A stretch of 64,000 nt of DNA. Source: QHXQ01 sp036389395 (GTDB lineage: Bacteria; Acidobacteriota; Blastocatellia; Pyrinomonadales; Pyrinomonadaceae). The notes under the pieces are model-generated. The model was not told where the DNA came from, did not search any database, and was given only the letters and a program-made list of their open reading frames with translations. This document shows, piece after piece, positions 43,042-50,900 of the stretch. Within the stretch, counting starts at the first letter, position 1. Each line of letters begins with the position of its first letter. Both the position numbers and the translations under genes were made by a program. The stretch covers positions 1-64,000 of the forward strand of contig DASVPY010000065.1 of the NCBI GenBank assembly GCA_036389395.1. Direction: 5' to 3'.

Positions 43042-43069
43042 GGCTTCTGGCTTCTGACTCCTGACTCCG
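43042..43069. repeat. Single heptamer arm (GGCTTCT-GGCTTCT-GACTCCT-GACTCCG)
   Basis: Four consecutive heptamers without a complementary arm nearby. The units match the hairpin at 57494-57590. It lies 15 bp after the stop of the DUF2939-like gene, which suggests a decayed or incomplete element. Confidence 0.7.
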
Positions 43070-43084
43070 CAAACTTCTCTTCCG

Positions 43085-43945
43085 TCAACGCCCCTGCGGA
43101 TAGACGCGCACCAGCGCCTCCGCGACGCGCGCGGCCACCTCGTCGCTCTTGACGCCGACGATGCGCCAGCCGTTCGCGCCGGCCGCCGCGGGCTGCGTCC
43201 CGCCGGGTGGTGCGACGCCCGGCGACGCGGACGGAATCGCGCCGTTCGCATTTGTCGGCCGCGCGGCGTTCGCGTTCGTCTGCGCGAGCGCGCGGCGCAG
43301 GGTCAATTCGACGGGCCGGCCGTTGGCTTTGAACGTCGCCGTGGCGAACGACTCGTTGGCGGCCGCGGCCGTCGGCGTCTCTTTGATCTCCATCATGCGG
43401 GGCGCGCCGAGCGCGAGCACGATGAAGTAAGAGTCGTCCATGCCGGCTTGCGCGAGACCCGCTTTGATCTGTCCCATCAGCACGGCGCGGAACTGTTCGC
43501 GCATACCGGGCAGGAGGACGGCGGCGTTGGCCTCGACCTGGCGGCGCAGTTGCGGCGAGTTGATCTGCGTGCCGCCCGGCGCGCGCACCTGCGCCATGAC
43601 CTGCGGCACGAGCGTGCGGCTGACCGCGTCCACGTCCACGAGCGCGTCGAACGCCTGCGCGTCGTCGCGCCGCGCCGCGTCGAGCGCGAGCACAATCGCG
43701 TAGTCGGGCCGCGCCTTGTACGACTGCCACCAGAGGTAACCGCCCAGCGGCAGCGCGGCCAGCACGAGCACGATGACGGCGAGCGGCACGAGCAGGCGCG
43801 GGTTACGCAAACGAGGCCGGCGCGCGCCGGGCATACGACGCACCGTCGGCCGGCCGCGCGCGGCCGGCCCTCGCGCGTCTTCGACGTTGACGACGATGCG
43901 GCTGCGGCGCTTGTTCTTGCTCTTGTCGCCCGGCAGCGTGGACAT
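43085..43945 (-). CDS. Membrane-anchored DUF2939-like protein
   Basis: A 286-residue protein with a basic N-terminal 45 residues, one membrane helix (about 52-72, LLVPLAVIVLVLAALPLGGYLW) and an extracytoplasmic domain beginning RPDYAIVLALDAARRDDAQAF, which resembles DUF2939. An Ala/Asn/Pro-rich stretch (about 225-260) separates a C-terminal conserved strand. Function unknown. It sits inside the xseA-xseB-ispA run, 49 bp after xseA and 156 bp before xseB, where it is not usual. Confidence 0.75.
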   Translation of the reverse strand: MSTLPGDKSKNKRRSRIVVNVEDARGPAARGRPTVRRMPGARRPRLRNPRLLVPLAVIVLVLAALPLGGYLWWQSYKARPDYAIVLALDAARRDDAQAFDALVDVDAVSRTLVPQVMAQVRAPGGTQINSPQLRRQVEANAAVLLPGMREQFRAVLMGQIKAGLAQAGMDDSYFIVLALGAPRMMEIKETPTAAAANESFATATFKANGRPVELTLRRALAQTNANAARPTNANGAIPSASPGVAPPGGTQPAAAGANGWRIVGVKSDEVAARVAEALVRVYPQGR

Positions 43946-43994
43946 CAGACGGCCTCCTCCCGCGACTCGTTAGACGGACTGTGCCCCGACACGT

Positions 43995-45431
43995 TCAGAC
44001 CGATTCCTCACTCGGCCCTGCGCGGCCCGACTCCTGTTCGACCTCTTCGACGCGGCAACCGAGCGCGCCTTCGGCCAGTCGTACACGCACGCGCGCGCCG
44101 CGCGCCACGGCGCGACTCGTGCGCAAGGGGCGACCGCGCTCGTCGGTCGCTAAGGCATACCCGCGCGCGAGCACGTCGAGCGGCGAGAGCGCCGCGAGTT
44201 GCGCGACGGCCACTTCGAGCCGCGCGCGTGCCTCGTCGGTGCGCGCCGCCATGTTCGCCTGCAAGGCCGCGCGCGTGGCGACGAGTCGTGCGCGCGCGGC
44301 CGCGGCCTGCGCGCCGACGCGGGCCGGCGCGAGCCTGCGCGCCGCCTGCTCGAAGCGGCGACGCGCCCGCGCGCCCGCGCGCGCGATCAACTGCTCAAGC
44401 CTGTGCGCCGCCTCGGCCTGCCGCGCCGCGTGCGCGCGCAGACGCACCCGCACCTCGTCGAAGCCTGCCGACATCGCGCACGCCTGCACGCGCGCGCGCT
44501 CGTCGAGCAGACGATACTTGACGGCGCGCAGCAGTCCGCGCGTGAGCGTGGCGACTTCGGCCGCCACCTCGTCCTCGCGCGCGGCCACCAGCTCGGCGGC
44601 GGCCGAGGGCGTGGGCGCGCGCACGTCCGCGGCGAAGTCCGCGATGGTCACGTCCGTCTCGTGCCCGACCGCCGAGATGACCGGAATCTCCGAGGCGCGG
44701 ATCGCGCGCGCCACCTCCTCCTCGTTGAACGCCCACAGGTCTTCGACCGACCCGCCGCCGCGCCCGACGATGAGCGCGTCCACCGTCTCGTCCATGCGCC
44801 CGGCCGCGAGCGCCGCGCGGTGGTGCGCGTTGACGAGCGCAATCGCGCGCGCGATCTCGCGCGCCGCGCCCGCCCCCTGCACGCGCGCGGGCGCGACGAC
44901 GACGCTGACGGTGCGCGTGCGCCGCGCCAGGATCGTCAGTATGTCGCGCAGGGCCGCGCCCGTGGGCGACGTGACGACGCCGACGCGCCGCGGCAGCAGC
45001 GGCAGCGGGCGCTTCCGTTCCTCGTCGAACAACCCCTCGGCCGCCAAGCGCGCGCGCAACTGCTCGAAGGCCACGCGCAGCGCGCCCGCGCCCACCGGGT
45101 CGAGACCCTCGACGAGCAGTTCGTATTCGCCGCGCGGCTCGTAGACTGTGAGCCGGCCGCGCGCGCGCACCTGCAAGCCGTCTTCGGGGCGGAAGCGGAT
45201 GGCGCGGTTCGTGCCGCGGAAGCAGGTGGCGCGCAACTGCGCGCCCTCGTCTTTAATCGTGAAGTACCAGTGCCCGGAGGTGTGCGCCTTGAAGTTCGAG
45301 ATTTCGCCCTCGACCCAGACCGCGGCGAAACGGTTCTCCAGCGCGCCGCGCACCTGCGAGGTCAACTCCGAGACCGTCAGGGGCCGGCGCTCCGCTTCGT
45401 CAAACAGAGACAGGAGCAGCGAGCGCGTCAT
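43995..45431 (-). CDS. xseA: Exodeoxyribonuclease VII large subunit
   Basis: A 478-residue catalytic subunit of ExoVII, which degrades single-stranded DNA to oligonucleotides. N-terminal OB fold (about 13-110, WVEGEISNFKAHTSGHWYF), then the catalytic region with RRVGVVTSPTGAALRD, LIVGRGGGSVEDLWAFNEE and SAVGHETD, then long coiled helices and the C-terminal ARGYALATD motif. Start ATG 45431 gives the usual N-terminus and forms an ATGA overlap with the upstream HEPN stop codon; a longer frame to 45506 would lie inside HEPN. Confidence 0.96.
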   Translation of the reverse strand: MTRSLLLSLFDEAERRPLTVSELTSQVRGALENRFAAVWVEGEISNFKAHTSGHWYFTIKDEGAQLRATCFRGTNRAIRFRPEDGLQVRARGRLTVYEPRGEYELLVEGLDPVGAGALRVAFEQLRARLAAEGLFDEERKRPLPLLPRRVGVVTSPTGAALRDILTILARRTRTVSVVVAPARVQGAGAAREIARAIALVNAHHRAALAAGRMDETVDALIVGRGGGSVEDLWAFNEEEVARAIRASEIPVISAVGHETDVTIADFAADVRAPTPSAAAELVAAREDEVAAEVATLTRGLLRAVKYRLLDERARVQACAMSAGFDEVRVRLRAHAARQAEAAHRLEQLIARAGARARRRFEQAARRLAPARVGAQAAAARARLVATRAALQANMAARTDEARARLEVAVAQLAALSPLDVLARGYALATDERGRPLRTSRAVARGARVRVRLAEGALGCRVEEVEQESGRAGPSEESV

Positions 45432-45775
45432 TCGGTGCTGCTTGCGGCGATGGCCCGCTCCAAGGCAGATGCGACCTGTGGCACTTCCCTCGTCGCCGTC
45501 TGCCACAACATGTCTGCGTCAATGCCGAAGTAGACGCGGGTGAAGGAGGCCGACAACTCCGTCAACTCCGCCCACGGTAGGTCGGGGCACTCGGCCCTGA
45601 CTCCGGCCGGCACGCGCTCAGCGATGTTGCCGATAGTCTCGATTGATCTAGTCAAGGCAAAGAGCAACTTTTTGTCCGCGTCTAAACTCCGCCGCGTCTC
45701 GCCGGCCACAAAACTTTGTGCGTCACGCGCCGCCTCAAGCATTAAGCGCAGCAGGTTGAGGTCACTGTTGTTCAT
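45428..45775 (-). CDS. HEPN/HepT (DUF86) protein lacking the RNase motif
   Basis: A 115-residue DUF86 protein, the toxin half of MNT-HEPN pairs. The fold is recognisable (ALTRSIETIGNIAERVP; YFGIDADMLWQ). In active HepT proteins the segment before YFG reads R-(N/D)-x-x-x-H; here it is S75-A-S-F-T-R80, so both the catalytic Arg and His are missing. The protein is therefore probably not an RNase, or is an inactive remnant that may still bind its partner. It overlaps the MNT gene by 14 bp upstream and xseA by 4 bp downstream (ATGA). Confidence 0.88.
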   Translation of the reverse strand: MNNSDLNLLRLMLEAARDAQSFVAGETRRSLDADKKLLFALTRSIETIGNIAERVPAGVRAECPDLPWAELTELSASFTRVYFGIDADMLWQTATREVPQVASALERAIAASSTE

Positions 45776-46070
45776 ATTGCACTTCGGCCGAGGCGCAGAC
45801 CTCGTCGCGGAATAGTTTGCTCAGTGCCTGCGGCGTACACAAGTCAACTTTCCGCCCGCCCAACAGCCGTGAGAGTTCGCTTCTCATCCGGGCCATTTGC
45901 AGAAAACCGGGCACGTGTTCAGGCTCGAACTCGACCAGCACGTCCACATCGCTGTCGGGCCGAAAATCAGTGCGCAGGCTCGAACCGAAGAGGGCGAGGC
46001 GGCGGATGTAGTGCCGGCGGCAGAAGCTCGCAAGCTCGTGCTGCGGGATGTGGACGTTAAGACGCTTCAT
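45762..46070 (-). CDS. MNT-type nucleotidyltransferase (MntA-like antitoxin)
   Basis: A 102-residue minimal nucleotidyltransferase. The active-site pattern is intact: G29-S30, ten residues, then D41-V-D43 (FGSSLRTDFRPDSDVDVLVEF region). Known MntA antitoxins AMPylate a Tyr next to the HEPN RNase motif of HepT. Here the partner HEPN keeps the Tyr (Y82) but has lost the RNase residues. The start is ATG 46070; the gene begins the operon that continues to xseA. Confidence 0.92.
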   Translation of the reverse strand: MKRLNVHIPQHELASFCRRHYIRRLALFGSSLRTDFRPDSDVDVLVEFEPEHVPGFLQMARMRSELSRLLGGRKVDLCTPQALSKLFRDEVCASAEVQYEQQ

Positions 46071-46151
46071 GCTCTTCGCCGCCGGCCGGGTTTAGCGTTG
46101 CGGGCAAATGGTAGCACTAATGCGCCGCTAAAAATAGCCGCGCCTCATGCT

Positions 46152-47903
46152 TCAAGGTGCGGCGGCGACGGCGGGGCTGAGGCGGACGGCTGCGTCGTTG
46201 CGGCGGGCGAGGCGGACGCGGAGGCGGCGGGCGGCGGCGGCGTCGGTGGCGGCGGACGAGTAGGTGATGGTGTAGGCGGTGCGGAGTTGGGCGACCACGT
46301 CGTCGTAGGCGCGTTGCAGTTCGTCCAGGCGCGTGACGGGGTAGTAGACGCCGCCGGAGACCTGGGCGAGCTTGCGCCCTTCGGCGTCGGCGCGCGACGT
46401 GAGCGTGAGGAAGCGTGCGCGCATGGGGTCGGGCGTGGTCGCGGCGTCGGGCGCGGCCGAGTCGGGGATCAGACCCGACGGGACGTAGAGCGGGTAGATG
46501 AGCGCGCCCGATTCGACGACCGCTTCGAGCACGGCCGGGAACGGGACGAAGGAGCGGTTGTCGTCGCCGTCCGAGAGGATGACGACGGCCGTGCGCTCGC
46601 CGCGCAGCGGCTTCAACGTGTCAACGAGCGTGTAGCCGAGCGCGTCGTAGAGCGAGGTCGCGCCGCCGGCCTCGATCTCGCGGAGGCGCTCGCGCAGGAG
46701 CGCGCGGTCGGTGGTGAAGTCGGAGACGAGCTGCACGTCGTCGCGGAAGCTGATGATGGCGATGCGATCCTGCGGGCTGACGGTGTTGAGGAAATCCATC
46801 GCCGCTTTGCGGATGAAGTCGAGCCGCTCCTCGACGCTGCCCGACACGTCGAGCAGGAGCACGAGGTTGAAGGGCGTGTGCGTGGGCACAACGTCGGTGA
46901 CGGGGCGCGGCTGGCCGTTCTCGTAGACGATGAAGTCGGCGGCTTCTAAGCCCGGCACGGCGCGCCCCTGGCCGTCGGTCACGCTGGCGTTGACGCGGGC
47001 GGCGTGGGCGGTGACGGCGGCGGGCGTGACGACGGCGTCGGGCGCGTGGAACGGGGCGAGCGCGGGCGCGGCGGCGCGCGGCGGCAAGGTCGCGGCGTAC
47101 TCGCCGACGTAGCGCGGGACGATCTTGCGGATGGCTTCGATCATGTCCACGTTGCCGCTGCGGATGATGGCGCGCGCGGCTTCGGTGAGCGGGCGCTCGC
47201 GCAGGTCGCTCGGCACCATCGCGGGGTCAACGCCGAAGAGCAGGACGCCGCGCTCGGTCTGCAAGTCGAGCCGGACGCGCTGCGTCTTGGGCGCTTTCTT
47301 GTCGCCCATGCGCCCGCTGATCTCGAAGCGCCCGCCCGCGTGCTCGCGCACTTTGCCCAGGGCGAGTTCGCTGAAGAAGCGCGGGCGGCTAGCCTGCCAG
47401 CGGAAGCTGTAGCTGAGCGCGTCGGTCGGCACGTCGGCGCGGATCGTGCCCGTGTCGGTGACGACCGCGGCCGCGCTCAAGGGGCCGGACACGTCCACCG
47501 CCCCGGCCCTCGTCTCGACGCGCACGCGCGCGCGCGCCGGCACGACGAGCGTCAGATCGATGCGGTCGCGCGCGCTGCGCGGGCGCGCTTCGACCGAGAC
47601 GCGCCCGCCGTCGGTCTTGGTCTCAACGTCCTTTTCGGCGAGCGGCGCGCCCGCCGCTTCGGCGCGCAGCGAGACGCCCTTGCGCTCGTCGCCCTCTTCG
47701 GCGACGACGGTCACGCGCCCCGTCTCGTTGCGCACGAAGATTTCGGCGGCGGGTGTGGCGGTGAGTTCGCGCGTGAGCGTCTGCGCGGCGGCGGCGCGCG
47801 CCGCGCCGCACACGGCGAGCAGCAGGAGCGCGCCGAAAAGTTTTGCGTGGAAGCTGGCGGGGCGGCGAGACGCGCCGCGCGGGGGCCGACTGCGGTACAA
47901 CAT
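46152..47903 (-). CDS. Secreted VWA-domain protein (acidobacterial VWFA-related type)
   Basis: A 583-residue exported protein. Signal peptide about 18-40 (LFGALLLLAVCGAARAAAA). An N-terminal region of beta-strands (about 45-160, VRNETGRVTVVAEEGDERKG) resembles the adhesin-like fold of DUF4097. A bridge of Pro/Ala follows, then a VWA domain from about 310 with the MIDAS DVSGSV and ILSDGDDN, ending in a segment YTITYSS seen in VWFA-related Acidobacterial domain proteins. Role unknown; protein binding at the surface is likely. Start 47903 is inferred from the signal peptide; the frame is open to 48140. Confidence 0.88.
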   Translation of the reverse strand: MLYRSRPPRGASRRPASFHAKLFGALLLLAVCGAARAAAAQTLTRELTATPAAEIFVRNETGRVTVVAEEGDERKGVSLRAEAAGAPLAEKDVETKTDGGRVSVEARPRSARDRIDLTLVVPARARVRVETRAGAVDVSGPLSAAAVVTDTGTIRADVPTDALSYSFRWQASRPRFFSELALGKVREHAGGRFEISGRMGDKKAPKTQRVRLDLQTERGVLLFGVDPAMVPSDLRERPLTEAARAIIRSGNVDMIEAIRKIVPRYVGEYAATLPPRAAAPALAPFHAPDAVVTPAAVTAHAARVNASVTDGQGRAVPGLEAADFIVYENGQPRPVTDVVPTHTPFNLVLLLDVSGSVEERLDFIRKAAMDFLNTVSPQDRIAIISFRDDVQLVSDFTTDRALLRERLREIEAGGATSLYDALGYTLVDTLKPLRGERTAVVILSDGDDNRSFVPFPAVLEAVVESGALIYPLYVPSGLIPDSAAPDAATTPDPMRARFLTLTSRADAEGRKLAQVSGGVYYPVTRLDELQRAYDDVVAQLRTAYTITYSSAATDAAAARRLRVRLARRNDAAVRLSPAVAAAP

Positions 47904-48054
47904 CGCGGCACATCTTGCCTGTCGGCGGGCGGCGCGGTCAAGCGCCGCGGGGCGTGCGGAAGTCAGGCCGGGCCGGCAGCGGCCGCGCGCGAGTTGCGCT
48001 ATCATGAGGGCGTCGCGCCCGGTCGGTTCAGCTTGATTCCGTGAGGTGGCGTTT

Positions 48055-48570
48055 ATGCCTTCGTTCTGGTTCGCGCGCGAGTTCGCGTTCGCGCTGCCGT
48101 TGGAGTTGTACCCGAACGTCGTCGAGCGTCTGCGCGGCACGCCCGCGCGTTTGGAGGAACGGCTGAGGGGGCTGCCGCGCGAGGTGTTGACGCGCCGCGA
48201 CGGCGAACGCTGGGCGATGCAGGAGCACGCCGGCCACCTGCTCGACCTCGAAGAGTTGGAGCACGCGCGCCTCGGCGATTACGCCGCCGGGCGCGCGGTG
48301 CTCACGCCCGCCGACTTGCAGAACCGCAAGACGCACGAGGCGCGGCACAACGAGCGCCCTTTGGCCGAACTGCTCGCCGAGTTCCGCGCGGAGCGGCTGG
48401 CGCTCGTGCGCCGCTTTGAAGAACTGGGCGCGGAGCGGGCGGGGCTGTCGGCGTTGCACCCGCGTCTGCAACAGCCGATGCGCGTCATAGACCTCGCGTT
48501 CTTCACCGCCGAGCACGACGATCACCACCTCGCGCACATCACCGAATTAATACGCCTGTTCGTCAAATAG
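48055..48570 (+). CDS. DinB/YfiT-family metal-binding protein
   Basis: A 171-residue four-helix DinB-like protein. Metal-ligand histidines fit the family: H61 or H65 in MQEHAGHLLDLEE, and the pair in EHDDHHLAHI near 160. Members act as thiol-dependent transferases or have unknown roles; none can be assigned here. Start ATG 48055 has GAGGTG 6 nt upstream. A TATCAT -10-like hexamer lies near 48000. Divergent from the VWA gene. Confidence 0.9.
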   Translation: MPSFWFAREFAFALPLELYPNVVERLRGTPARLEERLRGLPREVLTRRDGERWAMQEHAGHLLDLEELEHARLGDYAAGRAVLTPADLQNRKTHEARHNERPLAELLAEFRAERLALVRRFEELGAERAGLSALHPRLQQPMRVIDLAFFTAEHDDHHLAHITELIRLFVK

Positions 48571-48670
48571 ACGCGCGCCGCCGGCTCAACTTTTCGCGCC
48601 CGTCGGGCATCTCATTCCCGTGCCGCAAGTCGCCCCCGCGCCCGCAGACGTTCGTAAATTCACCGACCAG

Positions 48671-49546
48671 ATGACAGGCCAGAAAGTCTTACTCCCGGTT
48701 GCGCTCTCGTGCGCGGCGCTGTGCGCGCTGGCGCTGGCGCTGGCGTGGCCCGGCTACAGCCAGGGGCGGCGCACGGCGCGGCCGGCGTCGTCGGGCGCGG
48801 TCAAGAAGACGAGTGCGCCGGCCGCCCCCGCAGCGGACGCCGGCTGGGCCGCCGCCGGGCGGCAGAACGCGCAACTGCGCACAGACCTCTCGTGGGTCTT
48901 CGGCGGCAAGGAGCAGCGCGGCTGGGGCATCTACGTTCCGCTCATCGCGCACACGCTCGACACGGAGGCCGCGGCGGACAGCGCCGAGTTCGCGCAGGCG
49001 CTCGCGCGCTGGCAGCGCGGGGCCGGACTCGCGCCGAGCGGCGTGCTCTTCGGCGACACGCTCTACAAGCTGGTCGCCGACTGGCAGGCGCACCGCCTCA
49101 AGGCGCGCGCCTACCCGACCGCCGATCAACTCCTCGTCGCGCCCGCGACCGACTTCTACGACGCGTCCCGGCCCGACGACCAGCGGCAGGTGGAGAAAGA
49201 GACTTACGCCGCCTACAAACGCATGGTCGCGGCCGCGGCCGCCGACCGCGTGCTCGGCGAGAAGTACCTCAAGATCGTCTCGGCGTTCCGCTCGCGCGAG
49301 CGGCAGGAGGAACTGCGCCGCAAAGAGCCGCAGTCGGGCCGCGCCGGACTGGCCGTCAACAGCCCGCACTTCACGGGCCGCGCCCTCGATCTCTACGTCG
49401 GCGGCGACCCCGTCAGCACCAAGGACGCCAACCGCGCCCTACAGACGCAGACGCCCGCCTACCGCTGGCTCGTCCGCAACGCCCGCCGCTTCGGCTTCCG
49501 CCCCTACTACTACGAACCCTGGCACTGGGAATACGTCGGGCAGTAA
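48671..49546 (+). CDS. M15-family D,D-carboxypeptidase-like secreted protein
   Basis: About 291 residues. A signal peptide (about 1-31, LPVALSCAALCALALALAW) precedes an Ala/Pro linker, a peptidoglycan-binding-like helical part (about 70-165) and a VanY/DdcB-like domain with the zinc motifs SPHFTGRALDLYVGG (SxHxxGxAxD) and EPWHWEYV near the C-terminus. These are the zinc ligands of M15 carboxypeptidases that trim peptidoglycan stems. Start: ATG 48671 places the signal peptide correctly; a GTG at 48620 adds 17 residues. Next to an L,D-transpeptidase on the opposite strand, so both likely act on the cell wall. Confidence 0.87.
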   Translation: MTGQKVLLPVALSCAALCALALALAWPGYSQGRRTARPASSGAVKKTSAPAAPAADAGWAAAGRQNAQLRTDLSWVFGGKEQRGWGIYVPLIAHTLDTEAAADSAEFAQALARWQRGAGLAPSGVLFGDTLYKLVADWQAHRLKARAYPTADQLLVAPATDFYDASRPDDQRQVEKETYAAYKRMVAAAAADRVLGEKYLKIVSAFRSRERQEELRRKEPQSGRAGLAVNSPHFTGRALDLYVGGDPVSTKDANRALQTQTPAYRWLVRNARRFGFRPYYYEPWHWEYVGQ

Positions 49547-49553
49547 CACGCAG

Positions 49554-49601
49554 GCCGCAGCCGGGAGCGCGGACATCCCTGCCCGCGCTCCCGGCTGCGG
49601 C
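49554..49601. repeat. Hairpin GCCGCAGCCGGGAGCGCGG, convergent terminator candidate
   Basis: Perfect 19-bp arms (49554-49572 and 49583-49601) with a 10-nt loop. It fills the gap between the stops of the M15 peptidase and the L,D-transpeptidase. It shares GCCGGGAGCGCGG-CATCCCTGCCC with the outer arm of the compound element at 33832. Confidence 0.88.
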
Positions 49602-49612
49602 AGACTCGGCCG

Positions 49613-50668
49613 TCAGCGCGTGCGCCGTGTGACGTTGCGTTTGGCAGGTGCGGGGATGATGGGGCGGAGTTCGCCGTCGGTGAGGGCGCGGCCGGCGGCG
49701 ATGCTGTCCAGGGGGACGACGTATTCGGTGCGCGGCTTGGTGCGCGCGAGCAGGGCTTCGAGCGTCGAGTCGTCGAGCTGCGCCGCGTGAACGCCGTTGG
49801 CGGTGAGTTCGGCGCGGAGGCGGGCGACGGTGTTTGCGCCGCGGTCGTATACGTCGGGGTAGACGTGGAGCGCGCCGTCCTGGACGACGAGCGTGTCGTA
49901 GTTGATGTCCACCTTGAGGGCGGGGTCGAGCGCGGCGACGAGCGCGCGCTTGGAGCGGAGCGCGCCGGCGATCTCTTTGGTCGTGACCGGCTCGCCGTAG
50001 GCGGCGTTGAGCTTGGCGGCCAGGTCGAGCAAATCCGTGAGCATCATGCGGACGCAGCCGTGGGAGACGAGGCTGCCGAGATCGCCCGCGCCCTTCGCCT
50101 GGTGGATGAGGTAGCCGCCGCCGAGCGGAATCTTGACCTTGCCGATGGGGTTGCGCGGGTCGCCCGCCTTGATCACCTGCCCCGGCTTGACCCCTTTGTG
50201 CCCCGCGACCCACTCGCTGTCGGGCGGAATCCAAGCGGGGTTCCAGATGACCTCGGTCGCGTCGCGCTCGCCGATGATGATCGGGTAGTCCTTCATGCCG
50301 ACGCCGATGCGGTAGGCCTTGACCGCGCGCCCGGACTGCCACAACGTCAGGCGGAACGCCGGCACGTCCACCGTCAACTCGACGTTCGTGTCGCCCGCGA
50401 CCAACTCGCCTCGCGGGACGCTTCCGCCCGTGTACCTGTCCGACCAGGGCGACTCGTCGTACTCCGCCCGCCTGTCCAACTGCCCCGGCCCCGGCCGCGC
50501 GGGGCTGGCCGGCGCGTCAGGCGCGGCCGGTGCGGTCGTCGTGTGCGAGGTGTTGACCGTGCGCGGCCGTTGCGCCGCGTCCGTCTGCGCCAACGCGGCG
50601 GGCCACGGCGACGCGAGCGCCGCCAGCGCGAGCAGCGCGGCGTGGAATTTATTAAGCTGCACCCTCAT
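49613..50668 (-). CDS. L,D-transpeptidase (YkuD domain)
   Basis: A 351-residue exported enzyme that forms 3-3 crosslinks in peptidoglycan or attaches proteins to it. Signal peptide 1-28; Pro/Ala linker (about 40-65); YkuD domain about 97-230 with the catalytic motif H189 (YLIHQAKG) and H203-G-C205-V-R (SHGCVRM). The 120-residue C-terminal region contains a helical part and ends in a basic tail (KRNVTRRTR). Start ATG 50668. Convergent with the M15 gene. Confidence 0.94.
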   Translation of the reverse strand: MRVQLNKFHAALLALAALASPWPAALAQTDAAQRPRTVNTSHTTTAPAAPDAPASPARPGPGQLDRRAEYDESPWSDRYTGGSVPRGELVAGDTNVELTVDVPAFRLTLWQSGRAVKAYRIGVGMKDYPIIIGERDATEVIWNPAWIPPDSEWVAGHKGVKPGQVIKAGDPRNPIGKVKIPLGGGYLIHQAKGAGDLGSLVSHGCVRMMLTDLLDLAAKLNAAYGEPVTTKEIAGALRSKRALVAALDPALKVDINYDTLVVQDGALHVYPDVYDRGANTVARLRAELTANGVHAAQLDDSTLEALLARTKPRTEYVVPLDSIAAGRALTDGELRPIIPAPAKRNVTRRTR

Positions 50669-50827
50669 TCACTTCATCCCGCGCCGCGCGTTCGGAGACT
50701 GGCGCGCGGGCGCGTCCGTTCGTGCCGTAAGTTCTTAGGGGTTGTCAGACTGTTTGTGGGCGGGGATGCTGCGACGGTTGCCCGGCTTTTTTCGGCCGGA
50801 GGGGATTAAGAGCGCCGGACGTGATTT

Positions 50828-50888
50828 AACCACGAAGACACGAAGACACAAATATCAAACTGCGCGTCATCTTCGTGTCTTCGTGGTT
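50828..50888. repeat. ACGAAGAC-type hairpin, perfect 18-bp arms
   Basis: AACCACGAAGACACGAAG at 50828-50845 is the exact reverse complement of 50871-50888. The unit is an 8-mer (ACGAAGAC). It lies 12 bp from the stop of the DUF445 gene and 160 bp from the start of the L,D-transpeptidase, with both genes on the minus strand. Confidence 0.9.
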
Positions 50889-50900
50889 GCTCATTCATGT

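Noticed and set aside
45432..45506. Longer N-terminus for xseA starting at 45506
   Set aside because: The extra 25 residues lie inside the HEPN gene and are not part of XseA; ATG 45431 gives the conserved start and a typical ATGA overlap.
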